A stretch of 64,000 nucleotides of DNA. Source: Hypomesus transpacificus. Its lineage: Eukaryota; Chordata; Actinopteri; Osmeriformes; Osmeridae. The translations under genes were made by a program, and so were the position numbers. Of the stretch, positions 60,433 to 64,000 are shown one piece after another; position 1 is the first letter of the stretch; each line of letters begins with the position of its first letter. The stretch spans positions 8,123,485-8,187,484 of the forward strand of contig NC_061074.1 of NCBI RefSeq assembly GCF_021917145.1, given 5' to 3'. Under the pieces are notes generated by a model. That model saw only the letters and a program-made list of their open reading frames with translations, was not told the DNA's origin and did no database searches.

Positions 60433-62890
60433 TGTGTGTGTATGTATGTGGTGTTTTGTTGTTGGACTTCTGTGCTAGACACGGTTTGTCCATAACGAAC
60501 ACCATGTTCAAGCATAAGGGTGTCCATATGTGCACCTGGCACCAGGACACCCGAGGTCTCAGTTCGATGATCGACTTTGTAGTCGTGTCATCGGACTTGG
60601 GGCCGCATGTCTTGGACACTCGGGTGAGGAGAGGGGCGGAGCTGTCAACTGATCACCACCTGGTGGTGAGTTGGCTTCGATGGTGGGGGAGGACGCCGGT
60701 CAGGCCTGGCAGGCCCAAACGTAATGTGAGGGTCTGCTGGGAACGTCTGGCGGAACCCTCTGTCAGAAGGAGCTTCAACTCCCACCTCCGGGAGAGCTTC
60801 GATCATGTCTCGGGGGGGGCCGGGGACATTGAGTCCGAATGGGCCATGTTCCGGGCCTCCATTGTTGAAGCGGCTGACCGGAGCTGCGGCCGCAGGGCGG
60901 TCGGTGCATGTCGCGGCGGTAACCCTCGGACCCGGTGGTGGACTCCGGAGGTGAGGGATGCCGTCAAGCTGAAGAAGGAGGCCTATCGGACTTTATTGGC
61001 TGGTAGGACTCCAGAGGCAGCTGATGTGTACCGGCGGGCCAAGCGGAACGCGGCTTTGGCGGTCGCGGAGGCAAAAACCCGGGCATGGGAGGAGTTCGGC
61101 GAGGCCATGGAGAATGACTTCCGAACGGCTTCAAAAAGGTTCTGGACCACCATCCGGCGGCTCAGGAGGGGGAAGCAGTGCTCTGTCAACACTGTATACG
61201 GTGGGGATGGTGCGCTGCTGACCTCGACGGGGGACGTCCTGGATCGGTGGAAGGAATACTTCGAAGACCTCCTTAATTCCACCAACACGCTTTCCGACGT
61301 GGAGGCAGAGTCTGGGGACATCGGGGGGGGCCCTTCTATCTCTGGGGCTGAGGTCGCCGAGGTGGTTGAAAAGCTCCGCGGTGGCAGGGCCCCTGGGGTG
61401 GATGAGGTCCGCCCGGAGTTCCTTAAGGCTCTGGATGTTGTAGGGCTGTCTTGGTTGACACGACTCTGCAACATCGCGTGGACATCGGGGACAGTGCCTC
61501 TGGACTGGCAGACCGGGGTGGTGGTTCCCCTCTTTAAAAAGGGGGACCGGAGGGTGTGCTCCAACTTTAGGGGGATCACACTCCTCAGCCTCCCTGGGAA
61601 AGTCTATTCAGGGGTCCTGGAGAGGAGGGTCCGTCGGATTGTCGAACCTCGGATTCAGGAGGAGCAATGTGGTTTTCGTCCTGGCCGTGGAACAGTGGAC
61701 CAGCTTTATACCCTCCGCGGAGTCCTGGAGGGTACATGGGAGTTCGCCCAACCAGTCTACACATGTTTTGTGGATTTGGAAAAGGCGTTCGACCGTGTCC
61801 CTCGGGGGCTCATGTGGGGGGTGCTCCGAGAGTACGGGGTACCGGATTTCCTGATCGGGGCTGTCCGGTCCCTGTACGACCGGTGCCAGAGTTTGGTCCG
61901 CATTGCCGGTAGTAAGTCGAACTTGTTTCCGGTGAGGGTTGGACTCCGCCAGGGCTGCCCTATGTCACCGATTCTGTTCATTACCTATATGGACAGAATT
62001 TCTAGGCGCAGCCAGGGTGTTGAGGGGGTCCGGTTTGGTGACCTCAGGATCGGGTCGCTGCTTTTTGCGGATGATGTGGTCCTGTTGGCTTCATCGGGCC
62101 GTGACCTTCAGCTCTCACTGGAGCGGTTCGCAACCGAATGTGAAGCGGCTGGGATGCGAATCAGCACCTCCAAATCTGAGGCCATGGTAATCGACCGGAA
62201 AAGGGTGGAGTGCCATCTCCGGGTCGGGGAGGAGATCCTGAACCAAGCGGAGGAGTTCAAGTATCTCGGGGTCTTGTTCACGAGTGAGGGAAGAATGGAG
62301 CGCGAGGTCGACAGGCGGATCGGTGCGGCGTCCGCAGTGATGCGGGCTCTGCATCGGTCCGTCGTGGTGAAGAAGGAGCTGAGTCGAAAGGCGAAGCTCT
62401 CTATTTACCAGTCGATCTACGTTCCTACCCTCACCTATGGTCACGAACTATGGGTAGTGACCGAAAGAACGAGATCGCGAATACAAGCGGCCGAAATGAG
62501 CTTTCTCCGTAGGGTGTCCGGGCTCTCCCTTAGAGATAGGGTGAGAAGCTCGGTCATCCGGGAGGGGCTCAGAGTAGAACCGCTGCTCCTCCGCGTCGAG
62601 AGGAGCCAGCTGAGGTGGCTCGGGCATCTGATTAGGATGCCTCCTGGACGCCTCCCTGGTGAGGTGTTCCGGGCACGTCCCACTGGGAAGAGGCCCCGGG
62701 GAAGACCCAGGACACGCTGGAGGGACTATGTCTCGCAGCTGGCCTGGGAACGCCTTGGGGTCCCCCAGGAAGAGCTGGCGGAAGTGGCCGGGGGGAGGGA
62801 AGTCTGGGCCTCCCTGCTTAGGTCGCTGCCCCCGCGACCCGATCCCCGGACAAGCGGCAGATGACGACGACGACGACGACGACGACGACG
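60433..62890 (+). mobile_element. 5'-truncated LINE (RTE-like) with intact reverse-transcriptase frame
   Basis: A GC-rich block in AT-rich DNA with one uninterrupted frame up to the stop TGA at 62862-62864. It begins inside the APE-type endonuclease (DFCARHGLSITN, IDFVVVSSDLG, STDHHLVVSWL). A reverse transcriptase follows, with VVPLFKKGDRR, FRGITLLS, QCGFRPGRGT, CFVDLEKAFD, GLRQGCPMSP and the catalytic FADD at 62064-62075, then a basic C-terminal region (WLGHLIRMPPGRLPGEVF). The 3' end is a short (ACG)n tail. A 12-bp direct repeat AATTAAATATGT flanks it (60421-60432 and 62891-62902). The exact 5' junction is uncertain (60433-60455). Family assignment to RTE-like is tentative, from the sequence style and tandem-repeat tail. 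Confidence 0.85.
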
Positions 62891-62902
62891 AATTAAATAT
62901 GT

Positions 62903-64000
62903 ATGTATGTTTGTATGTTAAGGGTCATTAGTCCACCTTATCCCCTAGACTGCAATTATGCACCCACAGATATCAGACACTGGAGGGCTATGTGACCCAA
63001 GGCGAAGTACACAGGGCCAGTCTTGTTTTGGCAAGTGCACCTTTACCCTAATTATCAGTACAATATGAGCTATCATGACCCAATGACCTATTGGGCCTCA
63101 TAGTAACCACTCATAATGAGACCATGAACGGATTTCTTTATGACATTATTTTATAACACTTCTATTCCCAATATACATGCAGCTTTTTTCTAATCATTGA
63201 TTTTGTGTCATCTTCAAGAGGCTCACTTGGTCACATGTTTACGCTTTTCAAATAGGAATGGTGACTGCAAGACAGAAGCCACTCTCCAACATGTATACTA
63301 AAAGCAAACAACATCCCCAAAAACTAACAATGAAAATAAAGAAACTATTTAGGTGTTCAACTATTGTGCTTTAAAACATATTCACAGTATTGTTACATTA
63401 ATGTTTTGAATTCTATGCTTTTCATAGTAGATCTACACGATTGATTGATACCCGGTTTCAATTTGTGATCCCAAAAAACTGCTAACATAAAACACTGACC
63501 GTTTTATTAAGGATAAAATAAGTGCAACTCACAATGCATTTTTGGCAAATGGATTTACTGATCAAAGCATCATCCTTTTACTACTAAACTACCTATTTAA
63601 CTTATTTTCTTAAAGAACATCACTGTACACATACAGTAAATTGGACATGATTGTACACATAATTATTTTTCGTCTCCTATTTAGTTTGCTCATCCCCCCC
63701 CTTAGGAGCACAATGCTTTGCATGTTGTAGATAATTTGTATATTGAACTATAACTTGACTTCTTTCTCTTATGAATAATACAGACACCCATAATATTTCA
63801 CTCATTGTATTTTCAGTGCATCTTTCAAATTGTTGTGCTGTACTCACACTCTGTGGATGAATATTGTTATTTGGCAATATTGTCATTGGACAGATATTTA
63901 GCTCCAGTATTTGCCGTCCTCTACACAATAACAACATAATAACACCTTCTAGAGTTTGTGGTTTTTTATTCTATCTTTGAATGTGTTCATTTGGAAGCTG
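62903..64000. other. Window end, no gene seen
   Basis: AT-rich DNA with no supported exon. The minus-strand open frame at 63677-63937 has no recognisable domain. Confidence 0.5.

Noticed and set aside
61000-62700. Multiple shadow open frames on both strands
   Set aside because: They lie inside the GC-rich LINE coding region in other frames.

Overview
The window looks like nuclear DNA of a teleost fish. The evidence is vertebrate multi-exon genes with GT-AG introns, intact single-exon fish-type odorant receptors, fish-style tRNA-derived SINEs, a nonautonomous hAT element, a GC-rich LINE, and abundant dinucleotide, polypurine and minisatellite repeats. I cannot name the species.

Layout. 1-13 kb is gene-poor: repeats, one hAT MITE, a possible terminal exon of an unrecognised gene (571-674), a possible first exon near 3.05-3.13 kb, and no recognisable complete gene. 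13.1-28.1 kb holds abcg1 on the minus strand (15 coding exons, 673 aa, reconstructed with every exon phase consistent); its 6.5-kb intron 2 contains a 35-bp minisatellite, two SINEs, a G-quadruplex-like tract and an LXR-type DR4 element. 29.4-31.5 kb holds spcs2 (minus; 201 aa; one U12-type AT-AC intron). 32.4-35.7 kb holds rnf169 (minus; six exons, 652 aa). 36.2-37.1 kb holds a three-exon beta-defensin gene (minus; 64 aa) whose exons are too short to show up as long ORFs. 38.07-38.86 kb holds lipt2 (plus; two exons, 227 aa). 39.7-45.2 kb holds pgm2l1 (plus; 14 exons, 618 aa, one GC-AG intron).

47-60 kb is an odorant receptor cluster: one pseudogene and two intact genes on the minus strand, then two intact genes on the plus strand. 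It is built on tandem segmental duplications; in the middle copy the receptor has been deleted, and a 0.4-kb inverted duplication lies beside it. 60.43-62.9 kb is a 5'-truncated LINE with an uninterrupted reverse-transcriptase reading frame and a clear target-site duplication. The last 1.1 kb has no recognisable gene.

Functionally these are independent housekeeping and accessory genes, not an operon-like system: sterol export (abcg1), ER signal-peptide cleavage (spcs2), ubiquitin-chromatin reading at DNA breaks (rnf169), innate defence (beta-defensin), mitochondrial lipoate attachment (lipt2), glucose-1,6-bisphosphate synthesis (pgm2l1) and olfaction. From memory, RNF169, SPCS2, LIPT2 and PGM2L1, plus an OR gene, also lie close together at human 11q13.4, whereas ABCG1 is on human chromosome 21. 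I found no wholly new biological system. The most interesting items are the hidden defensin gene, the AT-AC intron, the intronic LXR element, the giant pyrimidine tract at an abcg1 splice acceptor and the erased receptor copy.
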